A stretch of DNA of 36,046 nucleotides, from positions 1 through 36,046 of the forward strand of contig NZ_JAAXLK010000026.1 of the NCBI RefSeq assembly GCF_012641185.1, read 5' to 3'. The position numbers were made by a program, and so were the translations under genes. Every line of letters starts with the position of its first letter. Position 1 is the stretch's first letter. This stretch comes from Levilactobacillus tujiorum. GTDB taxonomy: Bacteria > Bacillota > Bacilli > Lactobacillales > Lactobacillaceae. A model generated the notes under the pieces. It had not been told where the DNA came from. It ran no database searches and was given only the letters and a program-made list of their open reading frames with translations. This document shows positions 1 to 8,026 of the stretch, piece by piece.

Positions 1-107
1 ACTTTCGTAGGATTGCAACGCGTTATGATAAGCTCGCTCATGTTTATCTGGCTACGGTTTACATTGCCTCAATTTGCATCTTACTTAAGTAGTTTTCAGA
101 CGGACCC
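1..107 (+). mobile_element. IS5-like insertion sequence, right end (partial transposase C-terminus)
   Basis: Frame from base 3 reads the last 29 codons of a transposase and stops at TAG 90-92. The peptide includes RRIATRYDKLAHVYLA and ends ASICILLK, which resembles the C-terminal end of IS5-family DDE transposases (the ATRYDKLA..Y motif). The catalytic core lies outside the window. After the stop, TTTTCAGACGGACCC (93-107) is the likely right terminal repeat, and the next bases TAA fit the 3-bp target duplications common in IS5 relatives. The boundary at 107/108 is inferred because the downstream endonuclease homology begins there. The left end is not visible. Confidence 0.7.
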
Positions 108-1257
108 TAATAACGTTAATGGAAAAATATATATTGGAAAAAAAGAAAGAGGAGTTTTTGATAATGAATACTACGGTAGTGGTAAATTAATTAAACGTGC
201 TATTGAAAAATATGGAATTGAGAATTTTTCTATTGAACTCTTATCCAAATATAAAGATTTAAAGTCATTAAATCAGGCAGAAAAGGATGCAATAGAATAT
301 TATAAATCCCAATATTGGTTTGAACATGGGTATAACATAGCAGGTGGTGGAGATGGGGGATGGCTTCTTAGAGGACAACCAGAAGCTATTGAACGTTTTA
401 AAGAAAAAGCGAGGAAGAATAACGCAGGAACTAGTAATCCAAACTATGGGAATCATTTATCAATTGCTGGTGATAAGAATCCAATGCGTCGACCAGAAGT
501 ACGAAAGATTTTAAGTCAACGAAATTCTGGAGTAGGAAATGGTATGTTTGGTCGTGTTGGTGCTAACAAGGGTAAGCATTTGTCGGATGATACTAAAGAT
601 AAAATCAGGATAGCCAATAGTGGATCTAATAATCCTGGTTATGGTAAACACTTATCTGAAGATACAAAGCGAAAACTATCGTTAGCCCAAAAAGGAAAGC
701 TAGTGTCAGATGAAGCTAGAAAGCATATGTCTCGGCCAAGATATATGTCTGATAGTTGGATGAAAAAGATGAGGGAGCGAAGTTTTACACACGAGTGTAC
801 TATCTGTCATGTGGTTTTTGAGAGTGGAGCTTATAATACTAAATACTGTCCAGAATGCAGAAAAAGTTATGGATTTCATAAAAAAGGAAAAAATAAAAAG
901 ATGGTGGCAGGTTGCAAGCAGCGGATATATCACAATGAATGCCAACGCTGTCAACATATTTTTGTCGCTCGATCAAATAAAACTAAGTACTGTGATAAAT
1001 GTAAGGATATTATTAAACGTCAAAACATGATCGAGCGTGCTAATGCCATTGAAAAAGCCGATGAAGAGCAGGCAAGACGGATGCATGACAATCCTAGAAT
1101 TTATCATAAAGTATGTTTACATTGTCAAAGAAAATTTGATTCTCATTCAGCTCATGAAAAATATTGCAAAGAGTGTAAAGAGATAGTTAGAAATGAACGT
1201 TTAAAGCAAAGACAGAAATTCTTAGATACAGAAAAAAGTAAAAATAAAAACTGCTAG
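108..1257 (+). pseudogene. GIY-YIG homing endonuclease with NUMOD3-type and zinc-ribbon repeats, N-terminus removed by IS
   Basis: An open frame runs from 13, but its first ~32 residues are an out-of-frame reading of the IS tail. Genuine homology starts at NNVNGKIYIGKK. Visible parts, numbered from the ORF start at 13: YIG half-motif (residues 40-42), the YGSGK and KYGIENF helix region (54-72), a likely metal-binding Glu near residue 90 and a GGGDGG turn. The central part (140-230) has repeated NPNYG, NPMRRP, NGMFG and NPGYG segments like the NUMOD3 DNA-binding motif. Three CxxC...CxxC zinc ribbons follow (C262/265/279/282, C310/313/327/330, C368/371/385/388). The N-terminal strand carrying the GIY half and its catalytic Tyr is missing, so it is probably inactive. 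It is much more AT-rich than its neighbours, as expected for a phage or mobile origin. Confidence 0.8.
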
Positions 1258-1418
1258 CTAATTAGCTAACAGTTCCTACCGCCCGTGCACGATGATTCTT
1301 GTGTGCCGGTTACCAAAAAGGTTATCATATTGTACTTATCAATGAAAATGTTGAAAATTGAGAATGCTTTAACACCGGTGTTTATAAGCTGTATTTTACT
1401 CCCTAAAAACCTATCCAA

Positions 1419-1491
1419 TGGACCCTACCGGATTTGAACCGACGACCTCCTGCATGCGAAGCAGGCGCTCTCCCAGCTGAGCTAAGGGCCC
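1419..1491 (-). tRNA. tRNA-Ala (anticodon CGC)
   Basis: On the minus strand the acceptor stem GGGCCCT pairs with AGGGTCC, including the G3:U70 wobble that identifies alanine tRNA. The anticodon stem CCTGC/GCAGG encloses loop TTCGCAT, giving anticodon CGC, which reads GCG. The T loop GGTTCGAATCC is present and A73 is the discriminator. CCA is not encoded, since ATTGG follows. A G+C-rich codon-reading isoacceptor fits the moderately high G+C of the genome. Confidence 0.95.
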
Positions 1492-1544
1492 AAAAACTTA
1501 CCCATTAATTATAGCACGTTGGCTGAAAATGTTAATGGGTAAGT
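1492..1544 (-). terminator. Terminator of the ABC exporter operon, overlapping the tRNA promoter
   Basis: A perfect 13-bp inverted repeat (ACTTACCCATTAA at 1496-1508 and its complement at 1532-1544) with a 23-nt loop. On the minus strand the stem runs straight into TTTTT. It follows the permease stop (1572) and precedes the tRNA, so it would end the exporter transcript. The unusually long loop is the spacer of the tRNA promoter. Confidence 0.6.
1508..1535 (-). promoter_or_regulatory. Promoter of tRNA-Ala, inside the loop of the upstream terminator
   Basis: Minus strand: -35 TTAACA (1535-1530), 16-nt spacer, perfect -10 TATAAT (1513-1508). The predicted start is near 1500, about nine bases before the mature tRNA 5' end. 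Both promoter boxes lie between or within the arms of the 13-bp inverted repeat at 1496-1544. Confidence 0.75.
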
Positions 1545-1571
1545 AGTAGGTCTTTAAAAAAGAAGACGAGA

Positions 1572-2795
1572 TTAACTTTGACGTCGCCAGCCGTGGATGA
1601 GGTGTTGCCAGAAATTACGGTTGTCAGTTTGAAGCATCAACCGTTGATATTGGCTACCGATGTAACCGGCAAATAGCGCAATGGCGACTAATAAAATGAG
1701 CAGAGAAATCGCCTGTTCCCAGCCGCTAACGGTGCCATTAATAATTCGCATGGGCATGAAGTACGATGAGAAGAAGGGCACGTACGACAGAATCTTGACC
1801 AGTAGAGCATCGAGATTATTTTGGAAGGGGAAGGTAGCAAAGAAGCCAAACATCCCCAACATAACCACCGGCTGGGCCGCCTTGGAGGCATCTTCTGCCT
1901 TGGCGACCACGGCCCCACTATATGCCGCTAGGATGGTGTAGATGATAACCCCTAAGAACAGATAAAGCAGATTAAGGTTGAGCAAATTATGCAGTACGGC
2001 GTCGATTAAGCTCTGATTTTGCGTGATCAGTGGCTTAAGCGCAGCGTTGTTGATGGCCACCTGAAAGGCGACCCAACCGCCCACGAGATAAATCGCAATC
2101 TGGGTGAGGATGACCAGTAAGATCCCGCCAATTTTACCGACAAAGTAGCTGGTAGCGGTGGTACTGGAGAAGATAATCTCCATGATCTTCGTCCCCTTAT
2201 CCGACGCAATCTCTTGGGCCGCAATCGACGCGTAGGTGATGAGAATAATGTAAATCATCGTGACGAGAATCCAAAACGAGATGGTCTTGGCTAAGTTGGC
2301 CGTGCCGGCGCGTTCGGCAATATGCTGTTGCAAGACGGGCGTGCGGGCCATCAACCGTTGCTGTTTCGTGGTTAGCTTGGCCTGCTGATAATTACGCGTC
2401 TGTTGATACTGACTCAAGAAGTTCTGCGTTTGCGCCTTGAGGCCACTCGCCATACGACTGCTTCCGTGGTAATCCGCACGCACTTGTTGCGGCGACTCGC
2501 TGAGCTTAAGGTAGCCGGCCAGATGATTCTTCTTCATCGCCGCCTCGGCTGCTTGTGTGGTAGTGATTTTTGCATTGATATTGTCCGTTGGTTGTTGCAG
2601 GTAGGCCTGGCGCAGGGAGCGCGATGAGCTAATCACGGCAACTTGTTTACTACTAGAGGCGCTGTTGGCACTGACGTAGCTAATCCCCACGGTGAGGCCA
2701 ATCATCAGGAAAGGTCCGATGACCATGAATAAGAAGCTCCAGGACTTAATCTGGCGCAGATAAGTTTCTAAGGTCACAATCCAAGTCTTACGCAT
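1572..2795 (-). CDS. ABC-2 type exporter permease (NatB/YhaP-like)
   Basis: About 407 residues. The N-terminal membrane helix (roughly residues 15-42) is followed by a ~130-residue extracytoplasmic, Gln-rich domain and then five or six hydrophobic segments, beginning near ISFWILVTMIYIILITYASIAAQEIASDKGTKIMEI split across the first two. The E-I-x-S-x-K-G-T-K-I-x-E-I-I pattern is typical of NatB/YhaP ABC-2 permeases. It is encoded with the ATPase just upstream; B. subtilis YhaP, a proposed sodium exporter subunit, has similar length. Start ATG 2795 lies inside ATGCGTAA, overlapping the ATPase stop by 8 bases, with GGTGA upstream; a GTG at 2804 is the alternative. Substrate (sodium, peptide or toxic compound) cannot be told from sequence. 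Confidence 0.85.
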   Translation of the reverse strand: MRKTWIVTLETYLRQIKSWSFLFMVIGPFLMIGLTVGISYVSANSASSSKQVAVISSSRSLRQAYLQQPTDNINAKITTTQAAEAAMKKNHLAGYLKLSESPQQVRADYHGSSRMASGLKAQTQNFLSQYQQTRNYQQAKLTTKQQRLMARTPVLQQHIAERAGTANLAKTISFWILVTMIYIILITYASIAAQEIASDKGTKIMEIIFSSTTATSYFVGKIGGILLVILTQIAIYLVGGWVAFQVAINNAALKPLITQNQSLIDAVLHNLLNLNLLYLFLGVIIYTILAAYSGAVVAKAEDASKAAQPVVMLGMFGFFATFPFQNNLDALLVKILSYVPFFSSYFMPMRIINGTVSGWEQAISLLILLVAIALFAGYIGSQYQRLMLQTDNRNFWQHLIHGWRRQS

Positions 2796-3684
2796 TAGTT
2801 TCACCCACTTTCATGCGGAAAATTTCGTCCAGTGTGGGCGGCTGTTGGCTGAATTCCTCAATGTAGTGGCCCTGCGTGAGTTCTGCAAAAATACTGGGGC
2901 CGGCAGCGGGGTCCGTGAGATGCAGACGGTATTGGCCCGGCTGACGCTGTTCGACGTGGTCTACCGCGGGCAACGTGGCTAACCGAGTGGCGGACCAATC
3001 CGTCGTCACGTAGAGTTCAGTCTTGCCAAATTGATTGCGCACCTCACTGAGCGTGCCATTTAAGACCATATCTCCCTTCCGCAGCATGACCAATTGATCG
3101 CATAATGCGGATACATTTTCCATGTCGTGACTGGAGAAGATGATGGCCGCACCATCGTCGCGCGCTCTCAGAATGGCTTGCTTGAGCAGATCGGCATTGA
3201 CCGGGTCCAGTCCGCTAAAAGGTTCGTCTAGAATTAGCAACTTAGGATGGTGAATCAACGTACAGATCAATTGCACCTTCTGTTGATTTCCCTTGGATAA
3301 GTCGTTGATGTGGCTCTTGCGGGTTCCCTTGACGGCGAAGCGGCCCAACCAGTCGTCAATTTGGGGACGAATATCCTTAGCAGATTGATTCTTGAGTCGC
3401 GCCAAATAAATAATTTGTTGTTCGATCGTCAGCTTGGTCATCAGACTGCGTTCTTCGGGCAGATAACCAATCGTGTCGAAATCGGCGGGGGACAGGGCAT
3501 GTCCCTGCCAACTGATGGTGCCGTCGTATTTGATAAAATTCAGAATGCTGTGAAATGTGGTGGACTTGCCGGCACCATTTTGACCAATCAGGCCTAAGAT
3601 TTGACCGTTGGGGACTTCAAAACTGACATCGTTTAAAGCCTTCACGGGGCCAAATTGCTTGCTGATATGCTGAATACTTAGCAT
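2788..3684 (-). CDS. ABC transporter ATP-binding protein (NatA/YhaQ-like)
   Basis: 298 residues, the same size as I recall for B. subtilis YhaQ. Walker A GQNGAGKST (34-42), signature LSKGNQQ (129-135; the SKGN variant is usual in NatA/YhaQ types rather than SGGQ), Walker B LLILDEP (149-155), D-loop SGLD, and switch His in SSHD (186). A C-terminal regulatory extension of ~90 residues follows the ATPase core. It powers the adjacent permease and would form a 2+2 exporter in the membrane. Start ATG 3684 has GAGGAG eight bases upstream and a strong promoter at 3717-3745. The two genes overlap, implying translational coupling. Confidence 0.9.
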   Translation of the reverse strand: MLSIQHISKQFGPVKALNDVSFEVPNGQILGLIGQNGAGKSTTFHSILNFIKYDGTISWQGHALSPADFDTIGYLPEERSLMTKLTIEQQIIYLARLKNQSAKDIRPQIDDWLGRFAVKGTRKSHINDLSKGNQQKVQLICTLIHHPKLLILDEPFSGLDPVNADLLKQAILRARDDGAAIIFSSHDMENVSALCDQLVMLRKGDMVLNGTLSEVRNQFGKTELYVTTDWSATRLATLPAVDHVEQRQPGQYRLHLTDPAAGPSIFAELTQGHYIEEFSQQPPTLDEIFRMKVGETNA

Positions 3685-3716
3685 GCGTCGTTCTCCTCTT
3701 CGAAGTTAATACCCAC

Positions 3717-3745
3717 ATTATACGCGAACCGTCGCGGCAAACCAA
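3717..3745 (-). promoter_or_regulatory. Promoter of the ABC exporter operon
   Basis: Minus strand: -35 TTGGTT (3745-3740), 17-nt spacer, perfect -10 TATAAT (3722-3717). It sits 33 bases upstream of the ATPase start codon and leaves a short leader with the GAGGAG ribosome site. Confidence 0.75.
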
Positions 3746-3805
3746 AAACAAGTGCTAGAAATTGGGTAGTTTTGTTAAAGGTAACCGATCACATTAGTCT
3801 GATTA

Positions 3806-3853
3806 TTAAAAATCGCCACTGACCGCAGGCAAAGGAACCGGGACAGTGGCGTT
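3806..3853 (-). terminator. Terminator of the purine permease gene
   Basis: Arms CGCCACTG (3814-3821) and CAGTGGCG (3844-3851) pair perfectly; on the minus strand the stem is followed by ATTTTTAAT. It begins just after the permease stop codon at 3861. Confidence 0.75.
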
Positions 3854-3860
3854 GATTAAC

Positions 3861-5231
3861 TTATTTGTGTTGCGGTTGGGCAGTGGTCGTCACCTGAGCC
3901 TGAGCTGGTGAGGAGGCCCGGCTTGGCCGCATGTTGAATACGATGTTTAAGATAACTGCCGAGAAACTCCCGATCACCACGCCATTATTCATCACGATCT
4001 GTAAGGATTGTGGGAGGGCCTGGAAAATTTGCGGATAGACGGTTACGCCCAAGCCCAGACCGATAGAAATGGCTGAGACGAGCAGGTTGTTATTATCCTT
4101 AAAGTCCACCTGTTGGAGCATCCGAATCCCTTGGACACCGACCATCCCAAACATGACAATCATGGCACCACCCAGGACGGCATTCGGAATGACCGTCGCC
4201 AGTGCGCCAATCTTAGGTAATAAGCCCAGCAGCATGAGGAACAGCGCCGAGAAATATAAAGGCTTACGGGTCTTAACGCCGGAGAGTTGGACGACGCCGA
4301 CATTTTCGGAGAAGGTCGAGTAGGGGAAGGTGTTGAAGAGCCCACCTAAGATGACGGCGATTCCTTCGGCCCGATACCCGCGCTTCAAGTCTCGTGAGCC
4401 AATTTTACGGCCCGTAATCTCGCCTAACGCGAAGAACACCCCGGTGGACTCAACCATGGTGGTCAGGGAGACCAGAATCATGGTCAGGATAGATGACCAT
4501 TCGAACTTGGGCGCGCCGAAGTAGAAGAATTGTGGAAGGTGGAACCAGCTGGCCTGTCCGACGGCTTTGAGCGAGACCATGCCCATGGCACCGGCAATGA
4601 AGGTCCCAATCAGAATCCCTGCTAAGATGGAAAGAGATTTCAGGAAGCCCTTGGCAAAGGCGTTGAGGCCCAGGATGATCGCCATAGTTAAGAAGCCGAC
4701 CAGCAGCATCTTGGGATCACCGAAGTTTTTAGCCGTCGCATCGCCACCCCCGAGGTCTTGAAAGCCCACGGGAATCAACGTGAAGCCAATGATAGTAATC
4801 AGTGAGCCGGTCACCACGGGTGGAAAGAAGTGCTTAATCTTGGAGAACCACCCGGCACTTAGGAAGATGAAGACACCGGCGCTGATAATGGCGCCGTACA
4901 TGACCCCAACCCCATAGTGCTGACCAATGGCGCTCAACGGGGTGACGGCCTGCACTGCACAGCCGAGAACGACGGGGAGGCCAATCCCCGTTAACGGGGT
5001 GCGTTTGAGTTGAAGCAGCGTTGCAACCCCACACATAAAGATATCCGCGCTGATTAAGTAAGCCATTTGTATGGCGTTGAAGTGCAGCGCGCCCCCAATC
5101 AGTAAGGGAACGATGACGTCGCCGGAATACATAGCTAATAAATGCTGAAAACCGAGAATTGCTGAGCGCCACCAAGACAGGGGTTGGCCGGTCGAAGGTG
5201 ACGTCGTAGGTGCGGACTTAGTGGACTGCAA
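3861..5231 (-). CDS. pbuX: Xanthine/guanine permease, NCS2 family
   Basis: A 456-residue polytopic membrane protein that imports purine bases by proton symport. NCS2 hallmarks: the QH motif in LGFQHLLAMYSGDV, the MVESTGVFFALGEITG helix with its conserved Glu, and the signature ENVGVVQLSG, close to QNxGxxQLTG of xanthine/uric acid carriers. About 12-14 membrane helices are evident, with a short polar C-terminal tail. I choose the TTG start at 5231 because AGGAGG lies eight bases upstream; the longer open frame has no ribosome site and its first 15 codons contain that AGGAGG. A guanine-class riboswitch and terminator in the leader indicate repression by guanine or hypoxanthine and support a purine rather than uracil substrate. 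Xanthine versus guanine/hypoxanthine is not resolved. Confidence 0.88.
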   Translation of the reverse strand: MQSTKSAPTTSPSTGQPLSWWRSAILGFQHLLAMYSGDVIVPLLIGGALHFNAIQMAYLISADIFMCGVATLLQLKRTPLTGIGLPVVLGCAVQAVTPLSAIGQHYGVGVMYGAIISAGVFIFLSAGWFSKIKHFFPPVVTGSLITIIGFTLIPVGFQDLGGGDATAKNFGDPKMLLVGFLTMAIILGLNAFAKGFLKSLSILAGILIGTFIAGAMGMVSLKAVGQASWFHLPQFFYFGAPKFEWSSILTMILVSLTTMVESTGVFFALGEITGRKIGSRDLKRGYRAEGIAVILGGLFNTFPYSTFSENVGVVQLSGVKTRKPLYFSALFLMLLGLLPKIGALATVIPNAVLGGAMIVMFGMVGVQGIRMLQQVDFKDNNNLLVSAISIGLGLGVTVYPQIFQALPQSLQIVMNNGVVIGSFSAVILNIVFNMRPSRASSPAQAQVTTTAQPQHK

Positions 5232-5288
5232 GACAATTTCCTCCTGGTCGTGAGTCACCAATATGCCGCCAAGCAACGGGTTGAAAAC

Positions 5289-5317
5289 AAAAAAGCTCCC
5301 TTAGCAAAAAGGGGGCT
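5289..5317 (-). terminator. Riboswitch-controlled terminator before pbuX
   Basis: Minus strand: AGCCCCCTT pairs with AAGGGAGCT (one C/A mismatch), followed by TTTTTTG. It lies between the purine aptamer and the permease start, as expected for an attenuator. A second perfect hairpin (CCGATGAAG, 5332-5340, with CTTCATCGG, 5344-5352) lies between it and the aptamer. Confidence 0.8.
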
Positions 5318-5374
5318 AACTGAAAACTCGACCGATGAAGACTCTTCATCGGCAAAAAGAGTCTCATCCTCAAT

Positions 5375-5444
5375 TTGCTTATAGTCCAGAATTTACGGCT
5401 CTGGGTAGAAACTCGCCAACCTTATCTTGGCATTATATAGGCAA
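5375..5444 (-). promoter_or_regulatory. Purine riboswitch, guanine class
   Basis: Minus strand matches the purine aptamer consensus: TATAAT after P1, GATAAGG in J1/2, the P2 loop, GTTTCTACC in J2/3, CCGTAAAT in L3 and GGACTATAA in J3/1. The specificity base in GACTAT is C, the guanine/hypoxanthine class; adenine switches have U here. P1 is about 7 bp with one mismatch (TTGCCTA with TAAGCAA). A downstream segment GACTCTT can pair with AAGAGTC, giving a possible antiterminator. Ligand binding should favour the terminator at 5289-5317 and lower permease expression. Confidence 0.93.
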
Positions 5445-5507
5445 TCACTTATTTTTATAATGAATGTTGATTACTTTACCACGAGCGACTGAAAAAGACA
5501 ATACGGG

Positions 5508-5666
5508 TTAGTGTTTCTCATGGCGTTGCCATAGTTTCTTGAAAATCCCGGTAAACCAAGCCATTAGTGGGCCCCAGTCCGCTACGCCCCCAGAGTTGCT
5601 ATATTTCTTAGGGTGAACGACCACGCCAGGACGGTAGGGTTTAGCGCTTTCATCTTTTTTTGCCAT
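5508..5666 (-). CDS. Small basic protein of unknown function (52 aa)
   Basis: ATG at 5666 with AAAGGA about 11 bases upstream; stop TAA at 5508. The sequence begins MAKKDESAKPYRPGVVVHPK, has a Gly-rich patch (SNSGGVADWGP), then a Trp-rich amphipathic or membrane-surface helix (LMAWFTGIFKKLWQRHEKH). It is on the same strand as, and upstream of, the riboswitch-pbuX unit and divergent from asparaginase. The ordered composition, clean ribosome site and position between divergent promoters argue for a real gene. I do not recognise a family. The Trp/Lys-rich C-terminus suggests membrane contact (inference). Confidence 0.65.
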   Translation of the reverse strand: MAKKDESAKPYRPGVVVHPKKYSNSGGVADWGPLMAWFTGIFKKLWQRHEKH

Positions 5667-5761
5667 TTTTCCGAACATCCTTTCCTAATTCTAACTAAAT
5701 TTTACAGCAAATAAGGTACAATGTGGAAAAGAAATCTTTTGTGAAAGAAGCTGACGATGTC

Positions 5762-6736
5762 ATGAAGAAAATTTTAGCCATTCATACTGGCGGAACCATT
5801 TCAATGTCCCAAAACGAGAAGGGAGAAGTGGTGCCCAACTCGGAAAATCCCATCGCACAACAGGAAACGATCATGGAGGGCCGCGTGGAGCTGATTACGG
5901 ACGAGCTGTTTAATCTGCCATCCCCCCACGTGACGCCCGTGGAAATGCTTAAAATCAAGGAGCGGATCAATCGCGGCGAACGTGAGGGGATTGATGGCGT
6001 GGTCATCACTCACGGGACGGATACGCTAGAGGAAACGGCTTATTTTCTAGACTTGACGTTGCCTAGCACCGTTCCCGTCGTCGTGACGGGAGCGATGCGG
6101 TCGTCTAACGAGGTCGGTTCCGATGGTCTGTATAATTTTCAAACGGCCATTGAAGTAGCGGCAGACGACGCGTCTCGTGGCAAGGGCGTGATGGTCGTCA
6201 TGAACGATGAGATTCACACGGCACGCTACGTCACGAAGACCCATACGACGAACGTGGCAACGTTTAGAACGCCGACGTTTGGCCCGATTGGGTTGGTGGC
6301 GAAGGGCCATCCCATCTTCTTCCAACAGCTGATTCGTGAGAATATTTGTGACATTGATCATGTTGTGGACCACGTTTATTTATTGAAAGCTTACGCGGGG
6401 ATGGACGCCAGCTTATTTGATGCCCTGGATAACGATCAGACGGCGGGGATCGTTATCGAAGGCCTGGGAGCGGGGAATTTACCGCCAGTTACCTTACCGG
6501 CCATTCAGCGGCTCTTAGACCGCCATATTCCGTTGGTCTTAGTCTCACGGTGTTATAATGGCGTTGCCGAGGACATCTACGACTATCAGGGTGGTGGCAT
6601 TGAACTCCGGAAGATGGGGCTAATGCTCTGTCAGGGACTTAATGGCCAAAAAGCCCGGATTAAGCTGTTGGTGGGCCTCAGCGCAGGACTCCAAGATGAG
6701 CAATTGGCGGAGTACCTGAGCACCGCTGTTTCATAG
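5762..6736 (+). CDS. ansA: L-asparaginase, type I
   Basis: Hydrolyses L-asparagine to aspartate and ammonia in the cytoplasm; no signal peptide is seen. From ATG 5762 the protein has 324 residues, the normal size for type I enzymes. HTGGTIS holds the nucleophile Thr12; ITHGTDTLEET holds the second catalytic Thr-Asp pair (T86, D87); VTGAMRSSNEVGSDG and the THTTN segment are also conserved. An in-frame GTG at 5723 would add 13 residues, but TACAAT at 5717-5722 looks like a -10 box, which would place the transcript start after that GTG; the ATG at 5762 with GAAAGAAG upstream is preferred. It is monocistronic, or loosely linked to the operon starting 111 bases downstream. Confidence 0.92.
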   Translation: MKKILAIHTGGTISMSQNEKGEVVPNSENPIAQQETIMEGRVELITDELFNLPSPHVTPVEMLKIKERINRGEREGIDGVVITHGTDTLEETAYFLDLTLPSTVPVVVTGAMRSSNEVGSDGLYNFQTAIEVAADDASRGKGVMVVMNDEIHTARYVTKTHTTNVATFRTPTFGPIGLVAKGHPIFFQQLIRENICDIDHVVDHVYLLKAYAGMDASLFDALDNDQTAGIVIEGLGAGNLPPVTLPAIQRLLDRHIPLVLVSRCYNGVAEDIYDYQGGGIELRKMGLMLCQGLNGQKARIKLLVGLSAGLQDEQLAEYLSTAVS

Positions 6737-6847
6737 TCAAATTAGCGTAGCGGTTCACGAGCTATTTTAAGTTAGATATGATAAGCTTTTCAGAACGATA
6801 GTATTCAGTTACGGAATTGCCGTAAGAATCCAAAAAAGGGGGTCGTC

Positions 6848-8014
6848 ATGTTGAATTCGATTATTAATGATTTAAACCGGGCACTGGCCCAACACACCTT
6901 GGTTAATATTTACCAAACGAATCAAGAGGTCGTGTACACCGGTTACGTGACGACAGTCAGCAACACCGGAATTATTCTAGCGACGTTTGATGATTTTGGG
7001 TTACCGGACGGTGCGGTCTTTCTCGCCGTGGCGGTCATCGATGAAGTGGAATTTGCCAGTGATGACCTGGATAACATGGCCTTTCGCATTCAAACTGCTG
7101 AAGAGGAACAATTTATTCAAGCGGGCGGGTTGACCATGCGCTTCGATGAGCAGCGGGACTTACGCCGTCAGGTGCTGAGCCATGCCTGGGTCGATCACTT
7201 GGTGGTGATGCTGGTCATCAAGGATGATGATCACTTCTATGAAGGGATGGTCACCAGTGTCACGACTGATCAGGTGACGATTCAGTTGTTAAATAAGTTT
7301 GATTATACGGATCAGCCGACGTTTACGCTGAATCCCGATGAATTAGAAGTGATTGAATTTCAAGGCAAAGAGTTGACGCTGCAGGGCATTGCGGCGCCTC
7401 ATCTGCGGAAGCTCTCACACATTGCCACCAAAGAAATGACGGACGCCAAGTTGATTCCGGATACGTTGCGGCAATTAGCGGATCATGATTCCCTGGTCGG
7501 GTTGGTGCCCAGCCACGATAAAGATTTATTCTTTGTTGGTCAGATCAACGTGGTGACCGAAAACGCCGTGGTCATGAATCTAATTGATATGACGGGCCAA
7601 TTTGGTGGGTATACCGTGATGCGATTGACGGAACTACATGCAGTGGTGCTGGAGTCAGATTATTTACAGACGATGCGATTGTTTTCACTGTTGAACCGGG
7701 CACGGCAACAACAGATCCAGCCGGTCTTAAATGATGAGCGGTTGTTTGACCCAACGGTTGATCAGTTTAGCGCCCGTCTGACGCAGGCCGCGGCCTTTCG
7801 GACGATTCTACGGTTGAAGCTCCATGATTCAACGACATTATTAGGCTATCCTAGTCAGGTTGGTGGTGCCCGGTTTATCTTTCATGAGGTTGAAGATAAC
7901 CAACTCGATCAAGTTGGCAAGGTTTATCGAATTAGCGACATCGATGAAATTGCGTTTGGCTATTTAGATGCGTACTTGGTCGAACGGCAATTGCGGGTGG
8001 AAGGCGAGCTTTAA
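6848..8014 (+). CDS. Unknown protein with four beta-rich repeats (388 aa)
   Basis: I do not recognise a named family. The protein has four related segments of ~60 residues at about 17-76, 116-172, 214-273 and 319-375. Each has alternating hydrophobic strands, a [Y/F]-x-G turn (VYTGYVTTV; FYEGMVTSV; FFVGQINVV; LLGYPSQV), a second strand (GIILATFD; QVTIQLLN; AVVMNLID; RFIFHEVE) and an acidic end of type I-D-E-[VI] (VIDEVEF; ELEVIEF; ELHAVVL; DIDEIAF). This pattern resembles small SH3-like or Sm-like barrels, which is inference. No signal peptide or membrane helix. ATG 6848 follows AAGGGGG by five bases. First gene of a four-gene run ending at the macro-domain gene. Confidence 0.8.
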   Translation: MLNSIINDLNRALAQHTLVNIYQTNQEVVYTGYVTTVSNTGIILATFDDFGLPDGAVFLAVAVIDEVEFASDDLDNMAFRIQTAEEEQFIQAGGLTMRFDEQRDLRRQVLSHAWVDHLVVMLVIKDDDHFYEGMVTSVTTDQVTIQLLNKFDYTDQPTFTLNPDELEVIEFQGKELTLQGIAAPHLRKLSHIATKEMTDAKLIPDTLRQLADHDSLVGLVPSHDKDLFFVGQINVVTENAVVMNLIDMTGQFGGYTVMRLTELHAVVLESDYLQTMRLFSLLNRARQQQIQPVLNDERLFDPTVDQFSARLTQAAAFRTILRLKLHDSTTLLGYPSQVGGARFIFHEVEDNQLDQVGKVYRISDIDEIAFGYLDAYLVERQLRVEGEL

Positions 8015-8026
8015 GGAGTTTGGAAC

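Noticed and set aside
6740-6846. Co-transcription of asparaginase with the four-gene operon
   Set aside because: The 111-base gap has no clear terminator or promoter, so linkage can neither be supported nor excluded; treated as separate.
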